Below, piece by piece: positions 36,558-45,945 of a stretch of DNA of 64,000 nucleotides. The stretch lies in contig NZ_JABVEB010000010.1 in NCBI RefSeq assembly GCF_014323665.1, forward strand, positions 27,549 through 91,548, written 5' to 3'. Source of the DNA: Actinomadura sp. HBU206391. GTDB lineage: Bacteria > Actinomycetota > Actinomycetes > Streptosporangiales > Streptosporangiaceae. The translations under genes were made by a program, and so were the position numbers. How positions within the stretch are numbered: position 1 is the first letter of the stretch; every line of letters starts with the position of its first letter. A model generated the notes under the pieces. That model worked only from the letters and a program-made list of their open reading frames with translations. It was not told where the DNA came from and made no database searches.

Positions 36558-37135
36558 CGCAAGGACCACCGCAGCGGCCGGGGAACGAGCCGGTCGGGGA
36601 GCCGGGCGGCACTCCCGCCGGTCGGCCGAGTGGCCCCGACGAGGTGCTGCGGTTCGGGCCGGGCGTGCAGCCCACCGACCAGCTGACCGAGACGTGGCGG
36701 TCGGGCCGCGCCCAGCCGCCTCGTCGTCGGCGGCGGCTGGTGCGCAACCTGGTCTCCTGGCTCATCACCGCGGCCCTCCTGGTGGGCGTGCTGTTGTGGC
36801 TGCTGCTGCGCGGCCAGGCGTCGGACGTCGAGATCACGGCGATCAAGGTCCAGACGCCCAAGCAGGTCCAGGACTGCAACGCCACCGTCGACGTCACCGG
36901 CGTACTCACCACCAACGGCGAGGCGGGGCAGATCACCTATCGGTGGGTCCGCAGCGACGGGCACGACTCCGGTCTGCTGCACGAGACCGTCGAAGCCGGC
37001 AAGCGCGACGTCACGGTCCACTTGAGCTGGGCCATCAAGGGCCCGGGCGAGCGTCGCTTCACCGCCACTCTGGAGCTGGTCGAGCCGAAGAGCACCGCCG
37101 ACAAGGCGTCATCGGCGTTCCGCTACTCCTGCTGA
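36554..37135 (+). CDS. Single-pass membrane protein with Ig-like ectodomain, coupled to the kinase
   Basis: 193 aa from GTG 36554, overlapping the kinase stop by four bases. Residues 1-70 are cytosolic, Pro/Gly-rich and end in an Arg cluster (PPRRRRRL); a helix at about 74-92 (WLITAALLVGVLLWLLL) is followed by a beta-rich extracellular domain with VTGVLTTNGEAGQITYRWV and a C-terminal RYSC, pairing with an earlier Cys. The ectodomain resembles the one on the kinase in type, so it may be a co-receptor (inference). No known name. Confidence 0.75.
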   Translation: MTQGPPQRPGNEPVGEPGGTPAGRPSGPDEVLRFGPGVQPTDQLTETWRSGRAQPPRRRRRLVRNLVSWLITAALLVGVLLWLLLRGQASDVEITAIKVQTPKQVQDCNATVDVTGVLTTNGEAGQITYRWVRSDGHDSGLLHETVEAGKRDVTVHLSWAIKGPGERRFTATLELVEPKSTADKASSAFRYSC

Positions 37136-37294
37136 TCGGCCGGTAGGGCCGCCTGCAGATCGACCGGTCTGTAGGGCGGCCTGCCGACCGTACGTGCCGA
37201 CCGGTGGCCCCCGACCGCTGATCGGCCGCATCCCGGAGTCCAAGGACTGAAACCCGCTGGGGACTGCCGGCGTCATCCTCTATCGTAATGAGCC

Positions 37295-38242
37295 ATGACG
37301 ACAACGACTCCTGACACCCGGACCATGAGCTCGGCCGGGTGGGCCGCGCTCTTCGTCGTCTACATCGTGTGGGGGTCGACCTATCTCGGCATCGGGATCG
37401 TCATCGAGACATTCCCCCCGCTGCTCAGCGGCGCCATCCGCTTCTTCGCCGCGGCGGTGCTGCTCGCCATCGTGCTCATGATCCGGTCCGGGCCCGGAGT
37501 GCTCCGCGTCTCCCCGCGTGGGCTCGGCTCGGCCACCCTCGTCGGGCTGCTCCTGCTCGCGGGCGGGAACGGCATGGTGTCGGTCGCCGAACAGCACATC
37601 TCGACGGGGATGGCGGCGCTGCTCGTCTCGTCAGTGCCGTTGTGGCTGGTGGTCTTCCGCCGGCTCAGCGGCGACCGGCCTCCCCTCGCCACGGTCGCCG
37701 GAGTGGTCACCGGCTTCACCGGGGTGGCGCTGCTGTCGCTGCTCAGCGACGGCGGCGCCGGAAGCGCCGTCGGCATCACCGTCATCCTGCTGGCGGCGCT
37801 GTCATGGTCGGTCGGCTCCTTCCTGTCGAGCCGGTTGCCCATGCCGGGGAACAGCTTCGTCGCGAGCGTCTACGAGATGGCCGCGGGTGGGCTCGCGCTG
37901 CTCGTCCTCAGCGCGACCAAGGGTGAGAGCTTCGACCTCTCCCAGATCTCCATGCGGTCCTGGCTGGCGCTGGCCTACCTCATCACGTTCGGCTCGCTCA
38001 TCGCCTTCACCTCGTACGTGTGGCTGCTCGGGAACGCGCCGATCTCACTCGTCGGCACGTACGCCTATGTCAACCCCGCCGTCGCGGTGGGGCTCGGCGC
38101 GCTCGTCCTCAGCGAGCCCGTCACCTGGCCCACCCTGCTCGGCGGCGCAGTGATCATCGCCGGCGTCGGTCTGGTCGTGTCGACCGAACGCCGGACGAAG
38201 ATCCCCGTGGCGGTCACGCCCGAGCCCGTCGCGGTGAAGTGA
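37295..38242 (+). CDS. EamA/DMT family transporter
   Basis: 315 aa. Ten hydrophobic helices in two EamA halves, with WGSTYLGIGIVIETFPPLLSGAIRF in the first and SLVGTYAYVNPAVAVGLGALVLSEP in the second, the drug/metabolite transporter pattern (RhaT/YedA-like). It probably exports amino acids or other metabolites; substrate not predictable. A 15-bp tandem repeat follows the stop. Confidence 0.87.
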   Translation: MTTTTPDTRTMSSAGWAALFVVYIVWGSTYLGIGIVIETFPPLLSGAIRFFAAAVLLAIVLMIRSGPGVLRVSPRGLGSATLVGLLLLAGGNGMVSVAEQHISTGMAALLVSSVPLWLVVFRRLSGDRPPLATVAGVVTGFTGVALLSLLSDGGAGSAVGITVILLAALSWSVGSFLSSRLPMPGNSFVASVYEMAAGGLALLVLSATKGESFDLSQISMRSWLALAYLITFGSLIAFTSYVWLLGNAPISLVGTYAYVNPAVAVGLGALVLSEPVTWPTLLGGAVIIAGVGLVVSTERRTKIPVAVTPEPVAVK

Positions 38243-38245
38243 CGG

Positions 38246-38315
38246 GCCGTCGCGGTCGGCGGCGTCGCGGTCGGCGGCGTCGTGGTCGGTGGCGTCGTGG
38301 TCAGTGCCGTCGCGG
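38246..38315. repeat. 15-bp tandem repeat, about 4.5 units
   Basis: Units related to GGCGTCGCGGTCGGC run from just after the EamA stop into the 3' end of the leftward aminotransferase gene. A replication-slippage product, not CRISPR. Confidence 0.65.
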
Positions 38316-39380
38316 ATAGGACTCCGCGACGGCCAGGAACGCGTCGTTCTCGTCAGGTGAACCGACCGAGATGCGGGCGCCCTCGCCGGCGAAGGGACGG
38401 ACGCTCACGCCGGCCGCCTCGCACGCGGCCGCGAAGTCGAGGGTGTCGGCGCCCAGCCGGAGCCAGACGAAGTTGGCCTCGGTGGGCGGGACCGTCCAGC
38501 CCTGCGCGAGCAGGGCGGCCCGCACCCGGTCACGCTCCTTGACCGTCGCCTCGACCCGTTCCAGCAGCTCGCCCTCGGCGTTCAGTGAGGCGACGGCGGC
38601 GGCCTGCGCGATGCTGTTGACGCTGAACGGCAGGAACGTCTTGCGCGCCGCCTCGGCCACCGCCGGGTGCGCGATGAGGTAGCCGGTCCGCAGACCCGCC
38701 ATGCCGTAGGCCTTGGAGAAGGTCCGCAGGATCGCCAGGTTGGGCCGGTCGCGGTAGAAGGCGAGCCCGTCCGGGGTCTGCTCGTCGCGGAGGTACTCGC
38801 GGTAGGCCTCGTCGAGCACCACCAGGCAGTCACCCGGCACCCGGTCGAGGAACGCCTCGAACTCGGCCGTCCGGACGACCGTGCCGGTCGGGTTGTTCGG
38901 GTTGCAGACGAAGATCAGGCGGGTGCGCTCGGTGATGGCGTCGGCCATCGCCGCCAGGTCATGGGTCTCGTCGACGAGCGGCACCTGGACGGACGTCGCG
39001 CCGACCAGGTCGACGAGCAGCGGGTAGGCCTCGAACGAGCGCCACGCGTACAGGATCTCGGCGCCTGGCTCGCCCACCGCTTCGAGCAGCATCTGCGCGA
39101 CCCCCACCGAGCCGCAGCCGACGGCGATGTGGTCGGCGGGCACGTCGTGTCTGGCGGCCAGCGCTTCGATCAACTCCGTACAGCCGTTGTCGGGGTAGCG
39201 GTTCACCTGGAGGGCCGCCGCGGCGATGGCCTCGACGACCGAGGGCAGCGGGCCGTACGGCGACTCGTTGGACGACAGTTTGAACGACCTGCCGCCGGGC
39301 GACACGACGATCTTGCCGGGCTTGTAGGCGGCGATCCGCTCCAGCACGGTACGGAAACGAGGGGTGGCTGACTCGGACAC
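38301..39380 (-). CDS. hisC: HisC-like pyridoxal-phosphate aminotransferase
   Basis: 359 aa from GTG 39380 preceded by [42 protein letters not shown] and the PLP-lysine motif [15 protein letters not shown] define the class I/II histidinol-phosphate aminotransferase group; Arg in GEGARISVG binds substrate carboxylate. No other his gene is present, so it may be the stand-alone paralogue that acts on aromatic or other amino acids (Pat/HisC2-like). Confidence 0.85.
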   Translation of the reverse strand: MSESATPRFRTVLERIAAYKPGKIVVSPGGRSFKLSSNESPYGPLPSVVEAIAAAALQVNRYPDNGCTELIEALAARHDVPADHIAVGCGSVGVAQMLLEAVGEPGAEILYAWRSFEAYPLLVDLVGATSVQVPLVDETHDLAAMADAITERTRLIFVCNPNNPTGTVVRTAEFEAFLDRVPGDCLVVLDEAYREYLRDEQTPDGLAFYRDRPNLAILRTFSKAYGMAGLRTGYLIAHPAVAEAARKTFLPFSVNSIAQAAAVASLNAEGELLERVEATVKERDRVRAALLAQGWTVPPTEANFVWLRLGADTLDFAAACEAAGVSVRPFAGEGARISVGSPDENDAFLAVAESYPRRH

Positions 39381-39423
39381 CGTTGTCCCTCCCCAGGGAG
39401 CGCGAAGTTGGGTCAGCCCCACT

Positions 39424-40125
39424 TTACGGAGTAACGCTCCGTACCGGGAGACAGGACCGGGGCCGGAGCATCGGCGGGCGGAGCTGCTCGGCGTCGCCGC
39501 GCGTGTAGAGCTGCGCCGGGCGGCCTCCGTCGCGGGTGGTCCTGCGGCCGGTGGGGATCAGGAACCGATCGGCGCCGGTCACCTTGCGGTGGAAGTTCCG
39601 CGGGTCGAGCGGAGTGCCCCAGACGATCTCATAGACCCGGCGCAGCTCCGCCACGGTGAACTCCTGCGGGCAGAAGGCCGCGGCCAGCGAGGTGTACTCC
39701 AGCTTGGCGCGGGCCCGCTCGACCCCGTCGAGCAGGATCCGGCGATGGTCGAACGCCGCCCGGTCGCGCTCCATCAGATCGTCGACGGCGATCCACAGCA
39801 CCTGGGCCCGGCTCGACGCGGGCAGGTCGGGCGCCAGGCCGAGATAGGCCACGCTCACGACCCGCTGCCGCGGGTCGCGGTCCGGGTAGCCGTACGTCGC
39901 GAGCTGCTCCAGGTGGATCCGCACGTCGGCGAGCCCTGCGCGCTCGGCCATCAGCCGGGCCGCGGCCCCGGGCAGATCCTCGTCGAGCTGGATGAATCCA
40001 CCCGGCAGCGACCAGCACCCGTCGAACGGCGAACGATCTCGCCGCCACGTAAGCGCGCAGAGCCGTTGCTCGCGCACGGTGAGAACGACGAGGTCGACGG
40101 TGACGGCGACCCGGGGAACGGTCAT
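39424..40125 (-). CDS. NrtR-like regulator: Nudix domain plus winged helix
   Basis: 233 aa. An N-terminal Nudix fold with a degraded box ([24 protein letters not shown], lacking REx2EE) and a C-terminal winged helix ([27 protein letters not shown]) match NrtR, which binds ADP-ribose and represses NAD-metabolism genes. The lost box predicts ligand sensing without hydrolysis. Targets are not evident nearby. The stop codon region forms a hairpin (TACGGAG/CTCCGTA, 39425-39443). Confidence 0.8.
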   Translation of the reverse strand: MTVPRVAVTVDLVVLTVREQRLCALTWRRDRSPFDGCWSLPGGFIQLDEDLPGAAARLMAERAGLADVRIHLEQLATYGYPDRDPRQRVVSVAYLGLAPDLPASSRAQVLWIAVDDLMERDRAAFDHRRILLDGVERARAKLEYTSLAAAFCPQEFTVAELRRVYEIVWGTPLDPRNFHRKVTGADRFLIPTGRRTTRDGGRPAQLYTRGDAEQLRPPMLRPRSCLPVRSVTP

Positions 40126-40177
40126 GTTCAGAACGTTAGTGCGCCGCGACGCATCGCATGACTCACATCCGCACGGA

Positions 40178-41224
40178 TCACCCCTCCCCCGGCAAAGGGG
40201 CCGGGGTTTCGAGGGCCATGACGGCGAACGTGGCGAGCCAGTGATCGCTGGTGAAGTCGCCGGCGGCCACCTGGGGCAGACCGGCGTTCAGCTGTGCCTC
40301 GGCGGCGGCGCCCAGCAGCGGGATCCGCTCGTCGTCGCCCGGCAGCGCGGCGGTGATCGCCCGCAACGCGGCGGCCCGGCTGAGCGCCAGCCCGATCAGG
40401 TGCCCGATGTGCGGGTCATGCGGATCCGACACGGTCGGCGGCTCCAGCAGTGCCTGCGGTTCGCCACGCACCAGTCCCGGCAGGAACTCCGACAGCCAGC
40501 CGGCGAACTCATCGCGGGGGAGCACTCGCCGCATCAGGTCCGCCTCGGTGAGGGCCGGCGACACGAAGTCGTGCCCGGACGGCTCCCAGGCCGCCGGGTA
40601 GTCGTGGTCGGCGCCGAACCAGCGCCGGGCGACGTCCGAGACGAAGGGGACGAGCTGCGCGCAACCCGCCTCCTCTGCCGAGTCGAGCACCAGCCCCAGC
40701 GCGAACGCGCTGTTGCCGTGCACGCCGTGGCGTACCGGATAGGTCGCCTTGGCCAGCCAGCCCTCGACGAGCCCGGCCACCGCGGTGACCGCCGGACGCA
40801 GCGCGTCGGCCCACCGGGCGCCGTCCGCACCGGCAGAGCCGCACTCAGCGGCCAGGGCGAGCAGCCAGGCCCAGCCGTAGGGCCGCTCGAAGGTGGGGTG
40901 GACGCGCAGGTAGGCGGCCTCCGTCGCCAGGTGCCCGGCCGTCAGGTGCCGGTCCAGCACCTCCCGCACAGCGGCCTCGTCGATCACCTCTCGGTGCCTG
41001 CGCAGCAGCCTGATCAGCAGCCAGTGCATGTGCACGGCCGAGTGCCAGTCGTAGGAGCCGTAGAACGCCGGATGGTGCACGCGCGGCAGCGCCACGTCGT
41101 CCGGTCCCTTGACCAGGTGCTGGGGAGCGTTCGGGAACTCCCGCGTCACGTTGTCCAGGGCCAGGCGGGCGAGGCGGGGGGCGAGATCGGCGACGCTCGG
41201 CCGCGGATCAGTGGAGGGAGCCAC
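40178..41224 (-). CDS. DUF2891 domain protein
   Basis: 348 aa. HHPAFYGSYDWHSAVHMHWLLIRLLRRH, RPYGWAWLLALAAE and VRHGVHGNSAFALGLVLD are diagnostic of DUF2891, an all-helical family resembling alpha/alpha-barrel hydrolases, function unknown. The start overlaps the end of pcp by 17 bp, so it belongs to the leftward pyroglutamate arm. It may act on a peptide or sugar linked to the same pathway (inference). Confidence 0.83.
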   Translation of the reverse strand: MAPSTDPRPSVADLAPRLARLALDNVTREFPNAPQHLVKGPDDVALPRVHHPAFYGSYDWHSAVHMHWLLIRLLRRHREVIDEAAVREVLDRHLTAGHLATEAAYLRVHPTFERPYGWAWLLALAAECGSAGADGARWADALRPAVTAVAGLVEGWLAKATYPVRHGVHGNSAFALGLVLDSAEEAGCAQLVPFVSDVARRWFGADHDYPAAWEPSGHDFVSPALTEADLMRRVLPRDEFAGWLSEFLPGLVRGEPQALLEPPTVSDPHDPHIGHLIGLALSRAAALRAITAALPGDDERIPLLGAAAEAQLNAGLPQVAAGDFTSDHWLATFAVMALETPAPLPGEG

Positions 41225-41852
41225 CGGTGACCTTCAGATCGGCGGTCGTGGTGACCGCGGCGGAGAGGATGGCCGTCAGCGCGGCGGCGATGGCCGGGGC
41301 GGACATCGACGGCTCGTCACCGCCCGGCACCTGTTCGGGGGCGTACGGGACGTGCACGAAGCCGCCGCGCACGTGCGGCCGTTCGGTCTCGATGAGATGC
41401 ATCAGGCCGTAGAACACATGGTTGCAGAGGTACGTGCCCGCGGTGTGCGAGACCGAAGCGGGCAGGCCCGCCGCGCGGACGGCGGCCACGCACGCCTTCA
41501 CCGGCAGGGTGGCGAAGTACGCGGCCGGGCCGCCCGCGACGACGGGCTCGTCCAGGGGCTGCCCGCCGGCGTTGTCGGGGATGCGGGCGTCGTCGAGGTT
41601 GATGGCGACGCGCTCGACGGTGACGCCCGCCCGGCCGCCGGCCTGGCCGACGCAGACGACCACCTCGGCGCCCGACTCCTCGACCGCCGCGCGCAGACGT
41701 TCGTTGGCGTCGTGAAAGACCACCGGCAGTACGGCGGTGGTCAGCGAGACTCCCTCCGGCGGCGTGGCCGCGGCCAGCCGCACCGCCTGCCACGATGGAT
41801 TGACCGTGGAGTCGCCGAACGGCTCGAAGCCGGTGAGCAGTACCCGGGTCAT
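41208..41852 (-). CDS. pcp: Pyroglutamyl-peptidase I
   Basis: 214 aa. LTGFEPFGDSTVNPSWQAV, the Glu motif VTVERVAIN, the Cys motif TAGTYLCNHVFY and the His in GGFVHVPYAPEQ constitute the C15 catalytic triad. It removes N-terminal pyroglutamate from peptides, releasing 5-oxoproline that the divergent pxpABC genes would open to glutamate. Cytosolic. It is 22 bp downstream of the DUF979 transporter gene. Confidence 0.94.
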   Translation of the reverse strand: MTRVLLTGFEPFGDSTVNPSWQAVRLAAATPPEGVSLTTAVLPVVFHDANERLRAAVEESGAEVVVCVGQAGGRAGVTVERVAINLDDARIPDNAGGQPLDEPVVAGGPAAYFATLPVKACVAAVRAAGLPASVSHTAGTYLCNHVFYGLMHLIETERPHVRGGFVHVPYAPEQVPGGDEPSMSAPAIAAALTAILSAAVTTTADLKVTGGSLH

Positions 41853-41874
41853 CGCTCTCCTCTCAGGTTTTCGC

Positions 41875-42843
41875 TCAGAAGGCGAAGATCGCCATGATGG
41901 CTATGTTGCAGGCGAGCAGCGGGATCGCCGTCGGGATCTGGGCCTTGATCGGTCCGTACTGGTCCTTCAGCTCCAGGAGGGCGGCGGGGACGATGTTGAA
42001 GTTGGCCGCCATGGGCGTGGTGAGGGTGCCGCAGAAGCCGGCGAGCATGCCAACGGCGAGCACCACGGCCGGGTCGCCGCCCGCACCCTGCACCAGCACC
42101 GGCCAGCCGATCGCCGCGGTCATGACCGGGAACGCGGCGAAGGCGTTGCCCATGATGAAGGTGAACGCCGCCATGCCGATGCAATAGACCGCGACCGCGA
42201 TGTAGGTCTGACCGCTGGGCAGCACGTTCTCGGTGATCCGGCCGACGGCCTTGCCGACCCCGGCGGTGGCGAACAGGCTGCCGAGAGTGGCGAGCATCTG
42301 CGGCAGCAGCATGGCCCAGCCCATCGCCTCGAGCAGCGATCGTCCCTCGTTGACCGGGGTGACGACCCGGCGCTCACGCAGAATGATCATGCCGACGATG
42401 AGGGCGGCGATGGCGCCGAAGCCGAGCCCGAGGATGGTCTCGCTGCCCTTCTCCAGGATCAGGTCGCCGCCGAGGCTCTTGCCCTTGAGCACGGTCGCGC
42501 ACAGCACCGCCACCAGGGGGATGGTCAGCGCCGGAATGAACAGCCGGCTGCCCAGCCGCCGGGCCGATGCCTCCCGCTCCTCGGAGGTCGTCGTCCTGCG
42601 CTCGCCCCGGCCGGTCAGCCCGAAGCCGCCGAGCACCGCCATCGCGAGCACCGCGACGCCGAGAGGCTCGGGCGGGGCCTTGTCGTCGACGACCCAGCTC
42701 GCATAGACGAACCCGACGCCCAGCAGCCCCCAGAAGGCGGCCGTGCCGTACCTCTTGGGATTGGTACGGTCCAAGAACATCTGTACGGCCATGATCAGGA
42801 AGATCGCGCCGATCAGCCAGTAGAACCACTCGGACTTGATCAC
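41875..42843 (-). CDS. DUF979 membrane protein (probable transporter subunit)
   Basis: 322 aa with about eight to ten hydrophobic helices (for example WFYWLIGAIFLIMAVQMFLD, then GVGFVYASWVVDD). DUF979 proteins occur as pairs with DUF969 beside pcp and 5-oxoprolinase genes in many bacteria, which points to uptake of pyroglutamate or pyroglutamyl peptides; transport itself is inferred. It overlaps the DUF969 gene by four bases. Confidence 0.85.
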   Translation of the reverse strand: MIKSEWFYWLIGAIFLIMAVQMFLDRTNPKRYGTAAFWGLLGVGFVYASWVVDDKAPPEPLGVAVLAMAVLGGFGLTGRGERRTTTSEEREASARRLGSRLFIPALTIPLVAVLCATVLKGKSLGGDLILEKGSETILGLGFGAIAALIVGMIILRERRVVTPVNEGRSLLEAMGWAMLLPQMLATLGSLFATAGVGKAVGRITENVLPSGQTYIAVAVYCIGMAAFTFIMGNAFAAFPVMTAAIGWPVLVQGAGGDPAVVLAVGMLAGFCGTLTTPMAANFNIVPAALLELKDQYGPIKAQIPTAIPLLACNIAIMAIFAF

Positions 42844-43538
42844 TTGGCCGTCTCCTTGGGGGTGATCTCCGCCTTCATCTCACGCGCCAGCCAGCGGTCG
42901 AGCGCCACCATCCGGTATCCGTGGATGAGGAAGGCGCAGATCGCGGTGGGGATGGCCCAGAGCGCCAGGTGCAGGGGCTCGAGGTGGGTGCCGTAGGTCG
43001 TGTTCACGAAACCCGTGATGAGCAGGATCGAGCCGATGGCGATGAAGATGTCCTCACCGAAGAACAGGCCGACCGTGTCGGCACTGGCGGAGTAGGACTT
43101 GACCTTCTCGCGGACCCGTTCGGGCAGCGGCCCGTGGCGGCGTTCGGCCGCGCCCTCGGCCATCGGCGCGACCAGCGGGCGGATCGACTGCGCCGGGCCG
43201 CCGATGTTGGTCAGCCCGAGGGCCGCGGTGGCCTGCCGGATGAACAGGTACAGCGTCAGGAAGCGCCCGGTGGTGAGACCGGTCAACTTGCCGATGAGAT
43301 TGCGGGCCTGCTGCTGCAGGCCATAGCGCTCCAAGAGCCCGATGACCGGCAGCGTGATGACGAAGATCGTCACCGACCGGCTGGAGGCGAAGCCGTCGCC
43401 GAACGCCGCGAGCACCTTCTGCGGCGAGAGACCGCCGAGCAGTCCGGTGATGATCCCGGCGGTCGCGACGACCAGTAGCGGATTGCGTTTGGTGGCGAAG
43501 CCGAGGATGACGACGGCCACGCCAAGTAGAACGATCAT
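42840..43538 (-). CDS. DUF969 membrane protein (probable transporter subunit)
   Basis: 232 aa from ATG 43538 with AAAGGGG upstream; the frame extends further but with noncoding character. Helices include MIVLLGVAVVILGFATK and VATAGIITGLLGG, then ALGLTNIGGPAQSIRPLVAPMAEGAAE, a conserved DUF969 segment. It is the first gene of the leftward arm and partner of DUF979. Seventy-two bases upstream lies the 13-bp palindrome presumed to bind the GntR regulator. Confidence 0.85.
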   Translation of the reverse strand: MIVLLGVAVVILGFATKRNPLLVVATAGIITGLLGGLSPQKVLAAFGDGFASSRSVTIFVITLPVIGLLERYGLQQQARNLIGKLTGLTTGRFLTLYLFIRQATAALGLTNIGGPAQSIRPLVAPMAEGAAERRHGPLPERVREKVKSYSASADTVGLFFGEDIFIAIGSILLITGFVNTTYGTHLEPLHLALWAIPTAICAFLIHGYRMVALDRWLAREMKAEITPKETAK

Positions 43539-43609
43539 ACGGACGCCCCTTTTGGTGCTGGTGTCCTGTCCCATACGGGGTCGAGGGAAGTTGACCGAGA
43601 GGTTAAAGT

Positions 43610-43622
43610 ATTGTTCAACAAT
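43610..43622. promoter_or_regulatory. Perfect 13-bp palindrome, probable GntR/FCD operator
   Basis: ATTGTTCAACAAT between the divergent DUF969 and GntR genes. The TTGT...ACAA form matches the half-site style of FadR-type GntR regulators. Confidence 0.65.
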
Positions 43623-43711
43623 CCCACAAGGAGGCAATGTGTCAGCCATGTAAAGATTTGGGCGCCACGTTGCGTTAACTGGTGAAGTGAAGACCACGCC
43701 GATCGAGCGAC

Positions 43712-44500
43712 GTGACCGAGCGACGCAGCACGAGCACGAGAGCCACGACCACGAAGGTCACCACCACTGAGGTCACCACCACGAAGAGGAGAGCGGCCCT
43801 GCCAGCACCGAGCCCGCAAGCCGTTGAGGGGCTGACCGCGGATCGACACCTCCTGGCCCGGACCAGCACCGCGGACCGGGTCGCCGACGTGCTGCGCACG
43901 CGGATCGCCGAGGGTGACCTCGTGCCAGGCACGAGACTCTCCGAAGCGGCGATCGCGACGATCCTCGGCATCTCCCGCAACACGCTGCGCGAGGCGTTCC
44001 GGCTGCTCATCCAGGAGCGCCTGCTCACGTACGAGATGAACCGGGGCGTGGCGGTCCGCGAGCTCACAGTGCGTGACGTGATCGACGTCTACACGGCACG
44101 GAGGGCGCTCGAGGCCGCCGGGCTGCGCGGCGCGACGACCGCCGCCCCGGACCGGCTCGCGGCGGTGCACGAGGCGGTGGCGCAGGGCGAGCGGGCCGCC
44201 GCCGCTGGGGAATGGCCCGCGGTGGCCACCGCGGACCTGCACTTCCATCGCGCACTGGCCGAGATGGCCGGCAGCGACCGGATCGACGAGTTCATGCGCC
44301 GGCTGCTCGCCGAGCTGCGGCTGGCGTTCCACGTGATGCCGTCGCCGCGTGAGTTCCACGGGCCGTACCTGCGACGCAACCGGGTCATCGCCGACCTGCT
44401 GGCCGCCGGTGACCTCGCGGCCGCGGAGCTGGAGCTGGGCGACTACCTCGACACCGCGCAGGCCCAGATCACCGACCGGATGCGGGAGGCCGAGGCATGA
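43712..44500 (+). CDS. GntR family (FadR/FCD) transcriptional regulator
   Basis: 262 aa from GTG 43712. The first 30 residues are Thr-rich, encoded by short repeats, with no ribosome site, so the true start may be later (GAGGAGAG precedes a CTG at 43800). Winged helix: RVADVLRTRIAEGDLVPGTRLSE, LGISRNTLREAFRLLIQE. C-terminal FCD domain: YTARRALEAAGL and DLHFHRALAEMAGSDRI with metal/ligand His. It is the first gene of the rightward arm and likely represses both arms, relieved by 5-oxoproline or a related acid (inference). Confidence 0.85.
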   Translation: MTERRSTSTRATTTKVTTTEVTTTKRRAALPAPSPQAVEGLTADRHLLARTSTADRVADVLRTRIAEGDLVPGTRLSEAAIATILGISRNTLREAFRLLIQERLLTYEMNRGVAVRELTVRDVIDVYTARRALEAAGLRGATTAAPDRLAAVHEAVAQGERAAAAGEWPAVATADLHFHRALAEMAGSDRIDEFMRRLLAELRLAFHVMPSPREFHGPYLRRNRVIADLLAAGDLAAAELELGDYLDTAQAQITDRMREAEA

Positions 44501-45330
44501 CCCTGGACGATCACCTGAACACCCACCCGGACGACCGTGAACGGCCTGCCTCCGATGGTCAGGACCGGACGCGGGCGGTGATGGATCTCAACGCCGATCT
44601 CGGGGAGGGCTTCGGCCGGTGGACCCTCACCGACGACGAGGCCCTGCTCGACATCGTCACGAGTGCCAACATCGCGTGCGGCTTCCACGCCGGCGACCCC
44701 TCGATCATGCGCAGGGTGTGCGCCCGCGCGGCCGAGCGCGGTGTGCGCATCGGCGCGCAGGTCTCCTACCGCGACCTGGCCGGCTTCGGCCGCCGCGCGA
44801 TCGACGTGCCCCCCGGCGAACTGGCCGATGAGGTGACGTACCAGATCGGCGCGCTGGAGGTGTTCGCCCGGGCGGCCGGCTCGCGGGTGGCCTACGTCAA
44901 GCCGCACGGGGCGCTGTACAACCGGGTGGTCGGCGACGAGGAACAGGCCGCCGCCGTGATCGAGGGGATCCGGCGGGCCGACCCGTCGCTGCCGGTGCTG
45001 GGGCTGCCGGGTTCCGCGCTGCACCGCGCCGCCGAGGTCGCCGGGTCGCCCACGGTCAGGGAGGCGTTCGCCGACCGCGCCTACACGGCGGCCGGCACGC
45101 TGGTGTCGCGCCGCGAGGCCGGAGCCGTCCTCCACGACGAGGAGGAGGTCGTGACGCGGTCGGTCCGCATGGCGCGCGAGCGCGTGGTCGTCGCCATCAC
45201 CGGTGAACGCGTGCCCGTCGAAGCGCGATCGCTCTGCGTCCACGGTGACACGCCCTCAGCCGCGCGACTGGCCCGCCGGATCCGTGCGGCGCTGTCCGAG
45301 GCCGGCACCGGCGTGGAGCCCTTCGCATGA
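44497..45330 (+). CDS. pxpA: 5-oxoprolinase subunit A (LamB/YcsF family)
   Basis: 277 aa from ATG 44497, overlapping the GntR stop by four bases with GGGAGG upstream; ATG 44581 would give the usual N-terminus MDLNADLGEGFG. SANIACGFHAGDPSIM, GAQVSYRDLAGFGRR and VAYVKPHGALYN are family motifs. With PxpB and PxpC it opens 5-oxoproline to glutamate using ATP. Cytosolic. Confidence 0.93.
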   Translation: MTLDDHLNTHPDDRERPASDGQDRTRAVMDLNADLGEGFGRWTLTDDEALLDIVTSANIACGFHAGDPSIMRRVCARAAERGVRIGAQVSYRDLAGFGRRAIDVPPGELADEVTYQIGALEVFARAAGSRVAYVKPHGALYNRVVGDEEQAAAVIEGIRRADPSLPVLGLPGSALHRAAEVAGSPTVREAFADRAYTAAGTLVSRREAGAVLHDEEEVVTRSVRMARERVVVAITGERVPVEARSLCVHGDTPSAARLARRIRAALSEAGTGVEPFA

Positions 45331-45944
45331 GAGTGCTGCGGGTGGGAACACGGGCGCTGCTGGTCGAGGTCGGCTCCGACGGCGAGGTGCAGGCGCTGCA
45401 CGCCGAGATCGCCCGGCGGCGCGCCGCCGGCACGATGCCCTCCGTCGGCGAGGTCGTCCCGGCCGCCCGCACCGTCCTGCTGGACGGGCTCGACGATCCG
45501 GGCTCGCTCGCACGGGACCTTCCGGGATGGCACATCCCCGACCAGACCGCGGGCGACGGCGCGCTCGTCGAGGTGCCCACCCGATACGACGGCGATGACC
45601 TCGTGGACGTCGCGGCGCAGTGGAAGGTGCCGGTGGCCGAGGTGGCCCGGGTGCACGCGTCGGTGGAGTTCCGGGTGGCCTTCTGCGGCTTCGCGCCCGG
45701 GTTCGGCTATCTGACCGGGCTGCCGGAGCGTTATGACATGCCGCGCCTGGCCACACCGAGATCCGCCGTCCCCACCGGGTCGGTCGGCCTGGCCGGGAAG
45801 TACACCGGCGTCTACCCGCGCTCGTCGCCGGGCGGCTGGCGGCTCATCGGCCGCACCGATCTGGTGCTGTGGGACCCGGCGCGCGAACCGGCCACGTTGT
45901 TCGTGCCGGGCACCCGCGTGCGCTTCGTGCCCGTGGACGGATGA
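45327..45944 (+). CDS. pxpB: 5-oxoprolinase subunit B (kinase-inhibitor KipI-like)
   Basis: 205 aa, ATGA overlap with pxpA. VEFRVAFCGFAPGFGYLTGLPE, LATPRSAVPTGSVGLAGKYTGVYPRSSPGGW are conserved in the allophanate hydrolase subunit 1/KipI family. It forms the ATP-dependent 5-oxoprolinase with PxpC. The end of the gene runs into a 15-bp tandem repeat. Confidence 0.92.
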   Translation: MRVLRVGTRALLVEVGSDGEVQALHAEIARRRAAGTMPSVGEVVPAARTVLLDGLDDPGSLARDLPGWHIPDQTAGDGALVEVPTRYDGDDLVDVAAQWKVPVAEVARVHASVEFRVAFCGFAPGFGYLTGLPERYDMPRLATPRSAVPTGSVGLAGKYTGVYPRSSPGGWRLIGRTDLVLWDPAREPATLFVPGTRVRFVPVDG

Positions 45945-45945
45945 C

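Noticed and set aside
38246..38315. CRISPR-like repeats
   Set aside because: The units are contiguous 15-bp tandem repeats without spacers.
40126..40136. Short palindrome GTTCAGAAC before the NrtR-like gene as an operator
   Set aside because: Only four-base arms; too short to support without a second copy.
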